Shown one piece after another: positions 27,037 through 35,023 of a stretch of 64,000 bases of DNA. The first letter of the stretch is position 1; the number at the start of each line of letters is the position of its first letter. Source of the stretch: Pseudaquabacterium terrae. Lineage in GTDB: Bacteria > Pseudomonadota > Gammaproteobacteria > Burkholderiales > Burkholderiaceae_C. Position numbers and translations under genes: made by a program. The notes below the pieces were generated by a model. It ran no database searches. It was not told where the DNA came from and saw only the letters and a list, made by a program, of their open reading frames with translations. The stretch lies in the NCBI RefSeq assembly GCF_013266755.1, contig NZ_JABRWJ010000009.1, forward strand, positions 310,001 to 374,000. Reading direction: 5' to 3'.

Positions 27037-27813
27037 TCAGTGACTGTGCAACAAACTGCGTGCGAACCAGACCAGCACCAGGCCGAGGCCGATCAGCCCG
27101 AGCTGCGCCGCGGTGCCGCGCAAGGGCAAGCGGCGCTGCAGCTGCGGCAGCAGATCCGCCACGGCGACATAGATGAAGCTCGAGCTGGCGACCACCAGCA
27201 GGTAGGGGAACAGCGGTTCCCAGGCGCCGACGACGAAATAGCCGAGCACGCCGCCGACCACCGCCGCCAGCCCCGACAGCGCGTTGTACAGCAGCGCCTT
27301 CGCGCGGCTGAAGCCGGCGTTCAGCAGCACGATGTAGTCGCCGACCTCCTGCGGAATCTCGTGCGCGATGATCGCCACCGAGGTCACCAGGCCGAGCTTC
27401 GGGTCGGCCAGGAAAGCGGCGGCAATGATGATGCCGTCGCAGAAGTTGTGGATGCTGTCGCCGAGCAGCACGCTCCAGCCGCCGCGGCCGGCCTGTTCGG
27501 CGTCGAAGTGATGGTGGTGATGGTGGCCGTCGCCTTCATGGTGGTGGCCATGCCGGTACAGCTCGGCCTTTTCGAGCAGGAAGAAGAACAGCAGGCCGCC
27601 GAGCAGCGTGATGAACAGGCGCTGCGGCTCGATCTGGCTCTCGAAAGCCTCGGGCAGCACGTGCAGCAGCGCCGTGCCCAGCAGCACGCCGACTGACAGG
27701 CTGACGAGCTGGCGCACCAGCACGCCCAGCAGCACCTGCGTCACCGAGGCCGCGATCAGCACCGACAGCAGGCCGCCGACCGTCGTGGCCAGCACGATGT
27801 AGAAAAGGGTCAT
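27037..27813 (-). CDS. ZIP-family metal transporter
   Basis: 258 aa inner-membrane carrier for zinc or other divalent cations. The His-rich loop between helices 3 and 4 (HGHHHEGDGHHHHHHFD) and both metal-binding helices are clear: DSIHNFCDGIII (helix 4) and HEIPQEVGDY (helix 5). Eight hydrophobic helices fit the family. ATG at 27813 begins a hydrophobic helix directly (MTLFYIVL); longer in-frame extensions look non-coding. Regulation is not visible; no Zur-type palindrome was noticed upstream. Confidence 0.93.
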   Translation of the reverse strand: MTLFYIVLATTVGGLLSVLIAASVTQVLLGVLVRQLVSLSVGVLLGTALLHVLPEAFESQIEPQRLFITLLGGLLFFFLLEKAELYRHGHHHEGDGHHHHHHFDAEQAGRGGWSVLLGDSIHNFCDGIIIAAAFLADPKLGLVTSVAIIAHEIPQEVGDYIVLLNAGFSRAKALLYNALSGLAAVVGGVLGYFVVGAWEPLFPYLLVVASSSFIYVAVADLLPQLQRRLPLRGTAAQLGLIGLGLVLVWFARSLLHSH

Positions 27814-27895
27814 CAGTGCCTGCCCGGCCGCCCGAAGGACACTGAGCGCTTGGGGGCCGCGAACGGAGTGAGCTGGGGGCTGTTCATTCCACGGA

Positions 27896-28771
27896 TCAGG
27901 CCACGCCGTGGGCCTTGAACCAGGCGAGGCAGCGCTTCCAGCCGTCGTCGGCCGTTTCCTTGCGGTAGCTCGGCCGGTAGTCGGCATGGAAGGCATGCGG
28001 CGCGTCCGGATAGACGACGAACTCGCTCCGCCTGGCCGCCGCGCTGCCGGCCGCCAGCGCAGTCTTCATCTTGTCGACGGTGTCGAGCGGAATGCCGCTG
28101 TCCTGCCCGCCGTACAGACCGAGCACCGGCCCGTTGAGCTTGGCGGCCAGGTCGACCGGATGGGCCGGCGTCAGCGGCGTGGCGTTGCCGACCAGCCGGC
28201 CGTACCAGGCGACGCCGGCCTTCACCGCCGGGTTGTGGGCGCTGTAGAGCCAGGTGATGCGCCCACCCCAGCAGAAGCCGGTGACGGCAAGCTTCGAGAC
28301 GTCGGCGCCCTGCCCGCGTGCCCAGGCCACCGTCGCATCGAGATCGCCCATCACCTGCGCGTCGGGCACCTTGTTGATCACCTCGGCCAGCAGCTTGGCG
28401 ATCTCGCCGTACGAGCCGGCATCCCCCTGGCGCACGAAGAGCTCCGGCGCGATGGCGCAGTAACCCTGCTTCGCGAAGCGCCGCGCGACATCCGCGATGT
28501 GCTCGTGCACGCCGAAGACTTCGCTGATCACCAGCACCACCGGCGCGCCGGTCTTGCCCGCAGGCTGCGCGCGGTAGGCCGGCATCTTGAAGTCGCCGAC
28601 GGGGATCGTCACCTCGCCAACGGTCAGGCCTTGCGTGTCGGTCTTGATCACCGTCTGCGCCGTCACCGGCAGCACCGCGGCGGCGAAACCGACGCCGACG
28701 CCACCGCGCACGAAGTCGCGCCGGCTGAAGTCGCGGGTCGGGGTCAGGCTGTCGAGATCCTGTTGCAGCAT
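27896..28771 (-). CDS. Tat-exported dienelactone hydrolase family protein
   Basis: 291 aa. The N-terminus has a twin-arginine signal (DFSRRDFVRGGVGVGFAAAVLPVTA), so it is folded before export. The alpha/beta-hydrolase domain has the dienelactone hydrolase triad: Cys in VTGFCWGGR, Asp in YGGQDSGIP and His in PDAPHAFHADYR. Secreted relatives are annotated as carboxymethylenebutenolidase-like; the real substrate in the periplasm is unknown. ATG at 28771 chosen because the Tat motif then falls at residues 15-20. Confidence 0.9.
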   Translation of the reverse strand: MLQQDLDSLTPTRDFSRRDFVRGGVGVGFAAAVLPVTAQTVIKTDTQGLTVGEVTIPVGDFKMPAYRAQPAGKTGAPVVLVISEVFGVHEHIADVARRFAKQGYCAIAPELFVRQGDAGSYGEIAKLLAEVINKVPDAQVMGDLDATVAWARGQGADVSKLAVTGFCWGGRITWLYSAHNPAVKAGVAWYGRLVGNATPLTPAHPVDLAAKLNGPVLGLYGGQDSGIPLDTVDKMKTALAAGSAAARRSEFVVYPDAPHAFHADYRPSYRKETADDGWKRCLAWFKAHGVA

Positions 28772-28865
28772 CGTCGGGCTCCAGTGGGCATCGTCCGAGC
28801 GAACGGCGGACGAAAGGCGAGATTCTAGAGAGCCGAACCGCCAGTAGCCGCTAGCATCCCGCCCC

Positions 28866-30380
28866 ATGCCTTCCCGCCCCCCGCGCGCCAGCGCTCCGCT
28901 CGCCGCCATCGACATCGGCTCGAACAGCTTCCGGCTCGAGATCGGCCAGTTGCAGCACGGCCGCTACCGCCGCATCGCCTACCTGAAGGACACCGTGCGC
29001 CTGGGCGCCGGGCTCGACGACGACGGCTACCTGACCGAAGAGGCCGCGCAGCGCGGCCTGGCCTGCCTGCGGCGCTTCGCCGAGCGGCTGCAAGGCTTCG
29101 AGGCGGCCCAGGTGCGCGCGGTCGCGACGCAGACGCTGCGCGAGGCGCGCAACCGCAATGCGTTCCTGGTGCGCGCGGAGGCTGCGCTCGGTTTCCCGAT
29201 CGAGGTGGTTTCCGGCCGCGAAGAGGCGCGCCTGATCTACGCCGGCGTCGCGCACCTGCAGCCCTCGGACGATCCGCGGCTGGTGATCGACATCGGCGGG
29301 CGCAGCACCGAGATGATCCTCGGCAGCGGCACGACGCCGCGCGTGGCCGAGTCGTTCAAGGTCGGCAGCGTCAGCCTGTCGATGCGCTGGTTCGGCGACG
29401 GACGGCTGACCGAAGAAGCCTTCCGGCAGGCACAAGTCGCCGCGGGCGCCGAGCTCGAAGAAGCGCTCGAGCCCTTCGCGCCGCGCCATTGGCGCGAGGC
29501 GCTCGGCTCGTCGGGCACATCCGGTGCGGTGTCGCAGATCCTGGCCGCCGCCGGCGTCAGCGACGGCCGCATCACGCCCGAAGGCCTGCGCTGGTGCATC
29601 GCGCAATGCCTGGCCGCCGGCCATGTCGAGCGGCTCGATCTGCCATCGCTGGCCGCCGACCGCAAGCCGATCATCGCCGGCGGCCTGTCGCTGCTGTACA
29701 CGCTGGTCACGCATTTCGGCATCGAAGCGCTGCAGCCGGCCAAGGGCGCGCTGCGCCAGGGAGTCATCGTCGACCTGCACGAGCGCCATGCCGCGCTGCG
29801 CAGCCGCGCCGGCGGCGGCGACGTGCGCCACGCCAGCGTCGCCGAGCTGCAGGCGCGCTTCGACGTCGACCGGGCGCAGGCCGCGCGCGTGCGCGCGATC
29901 GCCACCACGCTGTTCGCCGCTGCGCGGCCGGAGGCCGACGACGAGGCGCTGCGCGAGCTCGGCTGGGCCTGCGATCTGCACGAGATCGGGCTGATGGTTT
30001 CGCACCACGACCACCATCGCCACAGCGCCTACCTGATGTCGCATGTCGACGCCGCGGGCTTCTCGCAGAGCCAGCAGCGCCGCATCGCCGACCTGGTGCT
30101 CGGGCAGCGCGGGGGCCTGCGCAAGATCGAGGCGCAGCTGGCCGGCGAGCTGTTCGCCTGGCAGGTGCTGGCGCTGCGGCTGGCGGCGATCAAGTGCCAT
30201 GCGCGCGGGCCGGTGCGCAGCGACGCGCTGCGCCTGGCGCGCAGCGGCCGCCATGCGGTGCTCGGATTCGACGGCGCCTGGGCGGCAACGCATCCGCGCA
30301 CGCTGCACCTGCTGCGCGAGGAAGCCGACGGGTGGCAGAAGCTCGAATCGCCGCGGCTGGCGCTGGCGCAGGACGCCTGA
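28866..30380 (+). CDS. ppx: exopolyphosphatase (Ppx/GppA family)
   Basis: 504 aa actin/HSP70-fold enzyme removing terminal phosphate from polyphosphate (or pppGpp). Phosphate-1 loop AAIDIGSNSFRLEI, GREEARLIYAGVA, phosphate-2 VIDIGGRSTEMI and the C-terminal HD-like region (HEIGLMVSHHDHHRHSAYL) are all present. Its stop abuts the convergent sixA stop with no gap, and ppk lies just beyond, so synthesis and breakdown of polyphosphate are encoded together. Ppx and GppA activities cannot be separated from sequence; the ppk neighbour favours Ppx. Confidence 0.93.
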   Translation: MPSRPPRASAPLAAIDIGSNSFRLEIGQLQHGRYRRIAYLKDTVRLGAGLDDDGYLTEEAAQRGLACLRRFAERLQGFEAAQVRAVATQTLREARNRNAFLVRAEAALGFPIEVVSGREEARLIYAGVAHLQPSDDPRLVIDIGGRSTEMILGSGTTPRVAESFKVGSVSLSMRWFGDGRLTEEAFRQAQVAAGAELEEALEPFAPRHWREALGSSGTSGAVSQILAAAGVSDGRITPEGLRWCIAQCLAAGHVERLDLPSLAADRKPIIAGGLSLLYTLVTHFGIEALQPAKGALRQGVIVDLHERHAALRSRAGGGDVRHASVAELQARFDVDRAQAARVRAIATTLFAAARPEADDEALRELGWACDLHEIGLMVSHHDHHRHSAYLMSHVDAAGFSQSQQRRIADLVLGQRGGLRKIEAQLAGELFAWQVLALRLAAIKCHARGPVRSDALRLARSGRHAVLGFDGAWAATHPRTLHLLREEADGWQKLESPRLALAQDA

Positions 30381-30854
30381 CTACAGCTTCTCGGGCGTGC
30401 GCACCGACACCAGAACGACCTCGGCGCCATCCTCGCGGTCACGGTGCCGCAACCACCACACGGCGCCCTTGCGCACCGCCCAGGCCGGCGCCTGCACCGC
30501 GGCGGCGCCGGCCATCAGGTAGGCCGCGACCTGGCCGAGCGTCGGCTGGTGGCCGATCACCAGCACCGGCTCGCGCGCATCCGGCCAGCGCGCCGCTTCG
30601 AGCAGCTGGTTGACGCCGGCGCCGGGCGCCAGGCCGTCGACGATGCGCTGCTTGCGGCCGAGCGCATCAGCCGTCTGACGCGTGCGCAGCGCCGGGCTGA
30701 CGAGTACCCGCGTGCTCTCCGGCAGGAAGCGGTTCAGCCACTCCGACATCCGATGCGCCTGCTTGATGCCGCGCGGGGTCAACGGGCGCTCGAGGTCCGA
30801 CTCGCCGTCCGCCGCTTCGCGCGCCTCTGCATGGCGCCACAGGATCAGGTCCAC
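30381..30854 (-). CDS. sixA: SixA-like phosphohistidine phosphatase
   Basis: 157 aa histidine-phosphatase-superfamily protein. The catalytic LILWRHAEA (RHG-type motif), the LTPRGIKQA block, VLVSPALRTRQTA and the second His in VIGHQPTLG identify the SixA branch, which dephosphorylates phosphohistidine on Hpt domains or on nitrogen-PTS proteins. It begins ten bases after the ppk stop on the same strand, so it is probably cotranscribed with ppk; a functional link to the phosphohistidine intermediate of PPK is an attractive but untested idea. Confidence 0.9.
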   Translation of the reverse strand: MDLILWRHAEAREAADGESDLERPLTPRGIKQAHRMSEWLNRFLPESTRVLVSPALRTRQTADALGRKQRIVDGLAPGAGVNQLLEAARWPDAREPVLVIGHQPTLGQVAAYLMAGAAAVQAPAWAVRKGAVWWLRHRDREDGAEVVLVSVRTPEKL

Positions 30855-30864
30855 CGCTCACTCC

Positions 30865-32952
30865 TCACGCGATCACCCCATAACGCGCCATCAGCGCGGC
30901 CTGTGCTCCCGGCCCGTCGTCGGCAATGCGGTTGTAGCTGCCGTCGGGCGCCTGCTGCCAGGCGTCGCGGCGGTCGTGCAGGTAGGGCACCAGGCACTCG
31001 TCGATCACGCGCTGGCGCAGCGCGGGGTCGCGCACGCTCCAGGCCACCTCGATGCGGCGGAACATGTTGCGGCCCATCCAGTCGGCGCTCGACAGGTACA
31101 GCACCTCGTCATCGTCGGTCGGGCCCCAGCGGAAGTACAGCACCCGTGTGTGCTCGAGGAAACGGCCGACGATCGAACGCACGCGCACGCGCTCGGTGAC
31201 GCCGGGGATGCCGGGCGGCAGCATGCAGGCGCCGCGCACGATCAGGTCGACCTCGGCGCCGGCCTGCGCCGCGGCGATCAGCGCGCCGATCAGCGCCGGC
31301 TCGGTCAGCGCATTGACCTTGATCACGACCCGCGCCGGCTGCCCGGCCGCCGCCGCCTGCGCCACCGCAGCCAGGTGCTGCATCAGCCGCCGGTGCAGCT
31401 GGAAGGGCGCGGTCACCAGGTGGCGCTGCGAACGCACGCGCGTCAGGCTGGTGAGCTGGTGGAAGACCGCATCGGCGTCGGCGGTCAGCTGCGCATCGGC
31501 GGTCAGGATGCCGGCGTCGGTGTACAGCCGCGCGGTGGGCGGGTTGTAGTTGCCGGTCGACAGGTGCGCGTAGCGGCGCAGCAATGTCTGCCCGCGCGGG
31601 CCGGCCTCGCGGCGCGTGATGAGCAGCAGCTTGGCATGGGTCTTGAAGCCGACGATGCCGTACACCACCTGCGCGCCCACCGCCTCCAGCCGCTCGGCCC
31701 AGTTGATGTTCGCTTCCTCGTCGAAGCGTGCCTTCAGCTCGACGACGACGGTCACGTCCTTGCCGCGCCGCGTGGCGTCGATCAGCAGGTCCATCAGCAC
31801 CGACTGGCTGCCGGTGCGGTAGATCGTCATCTTGATCGCCAGCACGTCCGGATCGGCCACCGACTCGCGCAGGAACTGCACCACCGGGTCGAAACTCTCG
31901 TACGGGTGGTGCAGCAGCACGTCGCCCTGGCGCAGCCGCGCCAGGATCGATTGCCCGCGCGGCAGCCGGCGCTCGGGCCAGGCCGGCTCGTACGGTGGGA
32001 AGCGCAGCTCGGGCGACTCGACCTGGTCGATCAGCTGGTTCAGCCGCACCAGGTTCACCGGCCCGTTGACGCGGTAGAGCGCCGCTTCCGGCAGGTCGAA
32101 CTGGCCGAGCAGGAAGCGCCACAGCGCCTCCGGGCAGGTGCTGACGACCTCGAGCCGGATCGCCTCGCCGAAATGGCGCGTCGTCAGGCCGGTGCGCATC
32201 GCCTGGCGCAGGTTGGCGACGTCGACCTCGTCGACCTCGAGGTCCGAATCGCGCGTGACGCGGAACTGCGAGAACGATTCGACCGGCCGCCCGGCGAAGA
32301 GCGTTTCCAGGTGCGCGCGGATCACGCTGGTCAGCAGCACGAAGCCCTGCTCACCCGCAGCGCACAGCTCGCGCGGCAGTGCGATCACCCGCGGCAGCGC
32401 GCGCGGCACCTTGACGATGGCGATCGAGCTCGCGCGGCCGAAGGCGTCGCGGCCGCCCAGGCGGACGATGAAGTTCAGCGACTTGTTGGCAACCTGCGGG
32501 AACGGATGCGCCGGATCCAGGCCGACGGGCACCAGCAGCGGCCGCACCTGCTGCTCGAAGTAGCGGTCGACCCAGGCGCGCTGCGCCTCGTTGCGCTGCG
32601 CGTGGTTGATGATCACGATGCCCTTGCGCTGCAGCTCGGGCATCAGCTCGTCATTGAAGAGCGCGTACTGCGTGTCGATCAGCGCATGGGCCTCGGCGGC
32701 CACCGAGCGCAGCGCATCGCGCTGCGGGCTGGCGCCGGGCACGCTGCGCAGCGCCTCGATCGCATCGGCGAAGCGCACCTCGAAGAACTCGTCCATGTTC
32801 GACGAGACGATCGTGATGTAGCGCAGCCGCTCGAGCAGCGGCACGTCCTCGCGCCGGGCCTGGGCCAGCACGCGGCGGTTGAATTCGAGGATCGCTTGTT
32901 CGCGGTTCAGCAGCGGCGGCAGGGCCGGCTGCAAGGGGCCGTCAGGAGTCAT
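30865..32952 (-). CDS. ppk1: polyphosphate kinase 1
   Basis: 695 aa, standard PPK1 size; transfers the gamma phosphate of ATP to a growing polyphosphate chain. The N-domain motif LNREQAILEFNRRVL begins at residue 15. The phosphorylated His is in FKTHAKLLLI, and the second conserved His in GRFLEHTRVLYF. ATG 32952 gives a homologous N-terminus but has no ribosome site and lies only 12 bases from a Pho-box-like array, so either the message is leaderless or a downstream non-ATG start is used. It is followed by sixA. Confidence 0.95.
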   Translation of the reverse strand: MTPDGPLQPALPPLLNREQAILEFNRRVLAQARREDVPLLERLRYITIVSSNMDEFFEVRFADAIEALRSVPGASPQRDALRSVAAEAHALIDTQYALFNDELMPELQRKGIVIINHAQRNEAQRAWVDRYFEQQVRPLLVPVGLDPAHPFPQVANKSLNFIVRLGGRDAFGRASSIAIVKVPRALPRVIALPRELCAAGEQGFVLLTSVIRAHLETLFAGRPVESFSQFRVTRDSDLEVDEVDVANLRQAMRTGLTTRHFGEAIRLEVVSTCPEALWRFLLGQFDLPEAALYRVNGPVNLVRLNQLIDQVESPELRFPPYEPAWPERRLPRGQSILARLRQGDVLLHHPYESFDPVVQFLRESVADPDVLAIKMTIYRTGSQSVLMDLLIDATRRGKDVTVVVELKARFDEEANINWAERLEAVGAQVVYGIVGFKTHAKLLLITRREAGPRGQTLLRRYAHLSTGNYNPPTARLYTDAGILTADAQLTADADAVFHQLTSLTRVRSQRHLVTAPFQLHRRLMQHLAAVAQAAAAGQPARVVIKVNALTEPALIGALIAAAQAGAEVDLIVRGACMLPPGIPGVTERVRVRSIVGRFLEHTRVLYFRWGPTDDDEVLYLSSADWMGRNMFRRIEVAWSVRDPALRQRVIDECLVPYLHDRRDAWQQAPDGSYNRIADDGPGAQAALMARYGVIA

Positions 32953-32964
32953 CGGCGCGAATCT

Positions 32965-32993
32965 ATGACAGTTGTGCGACAGAACGGTGACGG
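32965..32993 (-). promoter_or_regulatory. candidate Pho box (three 11-bp-spaced half sites) for ppk-sixA
   Basis: On the minus strand CCGTCAC-N4-CTGTCGC-N4-CTGTCAT. The PhoB box is a direct repeat of CTGTCAT with 11-bp period, and the last two units match well (CTGTCGCACAACTGTCAT). PhoB control would couple polyphosphate synthesis to phosphate starvation, as known for ppk in other proteobacteria. The box is only 12 bases from the annotated ATG, leaving little room for a -10 and a leader. Confidence 0.5.
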
Positions 32994-33085
32994 TGTTTGA
33001 CTGCATGCCGGTCCGCAACAGCCCGACGCGCATGCTGGCGAGCGCCCATGACACGGCCATGAATTCCGCGCTACCCTCCCGGCAC

Positions 33086-34669
33086 ATGAAGCCCGATCCG
33101 CTGCTCGCCGTTCGCCGCCTGGCCGCCTGGGCCGGCCTGCTCGGCGCCATCGTCGGGATCACGGGGCTCGTCGGCTGCGGCGGCGGCGGGGGTGGCGGCG
33201 CCAGCCCGGCACCCCCGCCTGCCGAACCCACGTTCACCGACCGCACGGTCTACTCGAACGCCGCGAACGCCTCGCTGGCCACGCCCAGCGAAGCACGCGC
33301 GGTCACGCGCCACACCTGGGCCAGCGGCACCCGCACGCTGGCCTACACCGCGACCGCCGGCCACCTGACGGCCACGCAGGTCGGCACGGGCACAGCGCAG
33401 GCTTCGTTCTTCTACGTCGCCTACACGCTCGACGGCGCGGCCCTGCCGACACGCCCGGTGACCTTCTTCTTCAACGGCGGCCCCGGCTCGGCGTCGATGT
33501 GGCTGCACCTCGGCTCGTTCGGCCCGAAGCGGCTGGCCGCCAACATGCCGAGCAACCAGCTCGTCGACCGCTTCGCGCTGGTCGACAACGCCGAAACACT
33601 GCTCGATGTCAGCGACCTGGTGTTCGTCGACGCGGTCGGCACCGGTCAGTCGCAGGCCATCGCGCCGATGACCAATCGCATGTTCTGGGGCGTCGAGGCC
33701 GACGCACGCGTCTTCCGCGACTTCATCGCCCGCTGGCTCGAGGTCAACGGCCGCCGCGAGTCGCCGCGCGTGGTCTTCGGCGAGTCCTACGGCACGCTGC
33801 GCGCGGCGCTGCTGGCCGAGGAGCTCGAAGCTGCCGGCGTCGGTGTCGATGGCGTCGTGCTGCTGTCGTCGATCCTCGACTACAACAGCAATTGCGCGGT
33901 GTTCGACCCCGGCTTTGTCAACTGCGCCGGCTTCCTGCCGAGTTACGCGGCCACGGCGGCGCATTTCAACGCCGCCACGCCGCCGCCGGCGGATGTCGAT
34001 GCCTTCGTGCTCGGCTCGATGGACTTCGCCGACCAGCGTTATGGCCCGGCCGTCGCCGCCTTCCTCGCCGGCACCGGCCAGCCGGACACGACGCTGATCA
34101 GCCAGCTCGCCGCGATGAGCGGCGCGCCCGTTGGGACCTGGCAGCAGCAGTTCAGCCTGCAGCCCGACCTGTACCGCGAGCGCTTCCGGCCCGGCCAGCT
34201 GATCGGTCGCTACGACTCGCGCATCATCGGCGCGGTCGGCAGCGCGCTGGCGCGCGATGGCGACCCTTCGCTGACGGTGATCGAGACCCCGTTCGTCAAT
34301 GCGATCAACGAGCTGCTGCCGCAGACGCTGAACTACCGCAACCCGTCGCCCTACGTGAGCTTCACGCTGGCGGCGATCAACAACTGGCAATGGCTGCACG
34401 ACGGCAAGGGGCTGCCCGACGGCGTGCCCGACCTCGCCGCCGCGATGCTGCTGAACCCGCGGCTGCGCGTGCTGTCGCTGAACGGCCGCCACGACCTGGC
34501 GACGCCCTTCCACCAGACCGTGCTCGACCTGCGCCGCTTCGGCAACCGGCCGACCATCAGCGTGCAGCACATTCCCGGCGGCCACATGACCTACCTCGAC
34601 GACAACGGCCGGCGCGCGCAGCGCGAGGTGCTGGGAAACTTCTACCGCAGCCTGAGGACGACGCCATGA
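33086..34669 (+). CDS. S10-family serine carboxypeptidase-like lipoprotein
   Basis: 527 aa. Signal peptide with a lipobox TGLVGC (Cys31), then a Gly/Pro linker. The alpha/beta-hydrolase S10 features follow: the oxyanion region FFFNGGPGSASMWLHLGSF (split across strand and loop), the nucleophile in VFGESYGTLRAA, the Asp in NGRHDLATP and the His in PGGHMTYL. Such bacterial S10 peptidases are exported and may act on peptides. An in-frame ATG at 33059 also exists. Its stop overlaps the following EF-hand gene (ATGA). Confidence 0.9.
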   Translation: MKPDPLLAVRRLAAWAGLLGAIVGITGLVGCGGGGGGGASPAPPPAEPTFTDRTVYSNAANASLATPSEARAVTRHTWASGTRTLAYTATAGHLTATQVGTGTAQASFFYVAYTLDGAALPTRPVTFFFNGGPGSASMWLHLGSFGPKRLAANMPSNQLVDRFALVDNAETLLDVSDLVFVDAVGTGQSQAIAPMTNRMFWGVEADARVFRDFIARWLEVNGRRESPRVVFGESYGTLRAALLAEELEAAGVGVDGVVLLSSILDYNSNCAVFDPGFVNCAGFLPSYAATAAHFNAATPPPADVDAFVLGSMDFADQRYGPAVAAFLAGTGQPDTTLISQLAAMSGAPVGTWQQQFSLQPDLYRERFRPGQLIGRYDSRIIGAVGSALARDGDPSLTVIETPFVNAINELLPQTLNYRNPSPYVSFTLAAINNWQWLHDGKGLPDGVPDLAAAMLLNPRLRVLSLNGRHDLATPFHQTVLDLRRFGNRPTISVQHIPGGHMTYLDDNGRRAQREVLGNFYRSLRTTP

Positions 34670-35019
34670 AGCGCCGCGTGTTGGCACTGGCCCTGGCCGC
34701 GCTGGCCGGCAGCGCGCTCGCCGCCGACGAACCGCGCCTGCGCCGCAGCGATCCGTGGGTCGCGCCCGAAGCGCGTTTCCGCAGCGCCGAGCCGCCGGCC
34801 GAAGGCGCCGCGCTCGACGCGCAGGCGCTGGCCAAGCTGAAGCGCCGCTTCGACGCCGCCGATGCGCAGCGCAGCGGCGCGATCAGCCGCGCGCAGGCCG
34901 AGCGCGCCGGCCTCGGCTTCGTCGCGCGGCACTTCGAGCAGATCGACCGGCGCGCCAGCGGCAGCATCAGCTTCGAGGACCTGCAGCGTTACCTCGCCGA
35001 GCGCGAACGGGTGCGCTGA
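34666..35019 (+). CDS. small exported EF-hand-like protein
   Basis: 117 aa with signal peptide (MKRRVLALALAALAGSALAADE). Two EF-hand-like loops occur: FDAADAQRSGAISRAQAE and QIDRRASGSISFEDLQRYL. Both miss some acidic positions, so calcium binding may be weak. The ATG overlaps the S10 peptidase stop by four bases, suggesting translational coupling and a role as its periplasmic partner (inference). It is convergent with polA, five bases away. Confidence 0.8.
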   Translation: MKRRVLALALAALAGSALAADEPRLRRSDPWVAPEARFRSAEPPAEGAALDAQALAKLKRRFDAADAQRSGAISRAQAERAGLGFVARHFEQIDRRASGSISFEDLQRYLAERERVR

Positions 35020-35023
35020 AGGC

